A stretch of 6,129 nucleotides of DNA. Origin: Verrucomicrobiota bacterium (GTDB lineage: Bacteria > Verrucomicrobiota > Verrucomicrobiia > Chthoniobacterales > UBA6821). The notes below the pieces were generated by a model that was not told the origin of the DNA, did no database searches, and was given only the letters and a program-made list of their open reading frames with translations. This document shows, piece by piece, positions 6,101-6,129 of the stretch (the stretch's first letter is position 1; each line of letters begins with the position of its first letter). The translations under genes and the position numbers were made by a program. Location: positions 1-6,129 of the forward strand of contig VHCR01000092.1 of assembly GCA_016871655.1 (NCBI GenBank). Direction: 5' to 3'.

Positions 6101-6129
6101 AACCGTACGACCGGATTTCCCGGATACGG
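6101..6129 (-). ncRNA. Group II intron domain V (catalytic hairpin), nearly complete
   Basis: Proximal helix: CCGTAT (6129-6124) pairs with GTACGG (6108-6103), including one U-G pair. A two-base bulge (TC, 6110-6109) follows on the 3' strand. Distal helix: CCGG (6123-6120) pairs with CCGG (6114-6111) around a GAAAT loop (6119-6115). Helix, two-base bulge, helix and GNRA-like loop are the conserved domain V layout. Only the last base of the catalytic AGC triad falls inside the window. The two or three bases before it (expected GAG on this strand) are just outside. Confidence 0.85.

Larger units (their letters stand above)
6032..6129 (-). mobile_element. 3' end of a group II intron, truncated by the window edge
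   Basis: Read from 6129 down to 6032, the sequence gives most of a domain V hairpin, a short linker and a domain VI hairpin with a bulged A. It ends CTAC at 6035-6032, which fits the AY 3' end rule of group II introns. The rest of the intron, probably including a reverse transcriptase/maturase gene on the minus strand, would lie beyond 6129. The 3' exon would start at 6031. It lies 83 bases upstream of the fusion gene in the same orientation. Group II introns are self-splicing ribozymes and retroelements. Whether this copy is full-length or a 3' remnant cannot be told here, and I cannot assign a subclass confidently. Confidence 0.85.

Overview
The window comes from a bacterial chromosome of moderate base composition. 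It holds five complete protein genes, one intergenic repeat type and the 3' end of a group II intron that runs off the right edge. Secreted proteins with cleavable signal peptides point to a diderm bacterium. The PHP-glycosyltransferase fusion, the conserved secreted protein at the left and the dispersed 'cacaaag' intergenic repeats remind me of the Verrucomicrobiota/Planctomycetota side of bacterial diversity. That placement is from memory and is weak. None of the five genes has a clear Shine-Dalgarno sequence.

Layout from left to right. Bases 1-57 may be the tail of an upstream gene. 208-786 (+) encodes a small secreted protein of unknown function. It converges with a two-gene minus-strand unit, an MHS-type major facilitator transporter (2840-1584) followed 13 bases later by an unrecognised exported protein (1570-800). 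A 57-base divergent spacer separates the transporter from a small SAM-dependent methyltransferase (2898-3470, +). The methyltransferase converges with a 797-residue minus-strand protein (5948-3555) that joins an N-terminal PHP-like domain to a C-terminal GT4 glycosyltransferase.

The right edge is the most striking part. Read on the minus strand, bases 6129-6032 fold as group II intron domain V followed by domain VI. Domain VI has a single bulged adenosine seven bases from a 3' end of the form AY. The intron therefore ends 83 bases upstream of the fusion gene, in the same orientation, so any transcript entering from the right would need splicing to give a continuous leader. Two related A-rich repeats built from 'cacaaag' and 'cgcaaag' units flank the fusion gene as direct repeats.

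No single pathway ties the genes together. The glycosyltransferase and methyltransferase could both act on cell-surface glycans or glycolipids, but they are convergent and not one operon. The two observations most worth following up are the intron and the fusion protein's PHP domain, in which several expected metal-binding histidines seem to be replaced.
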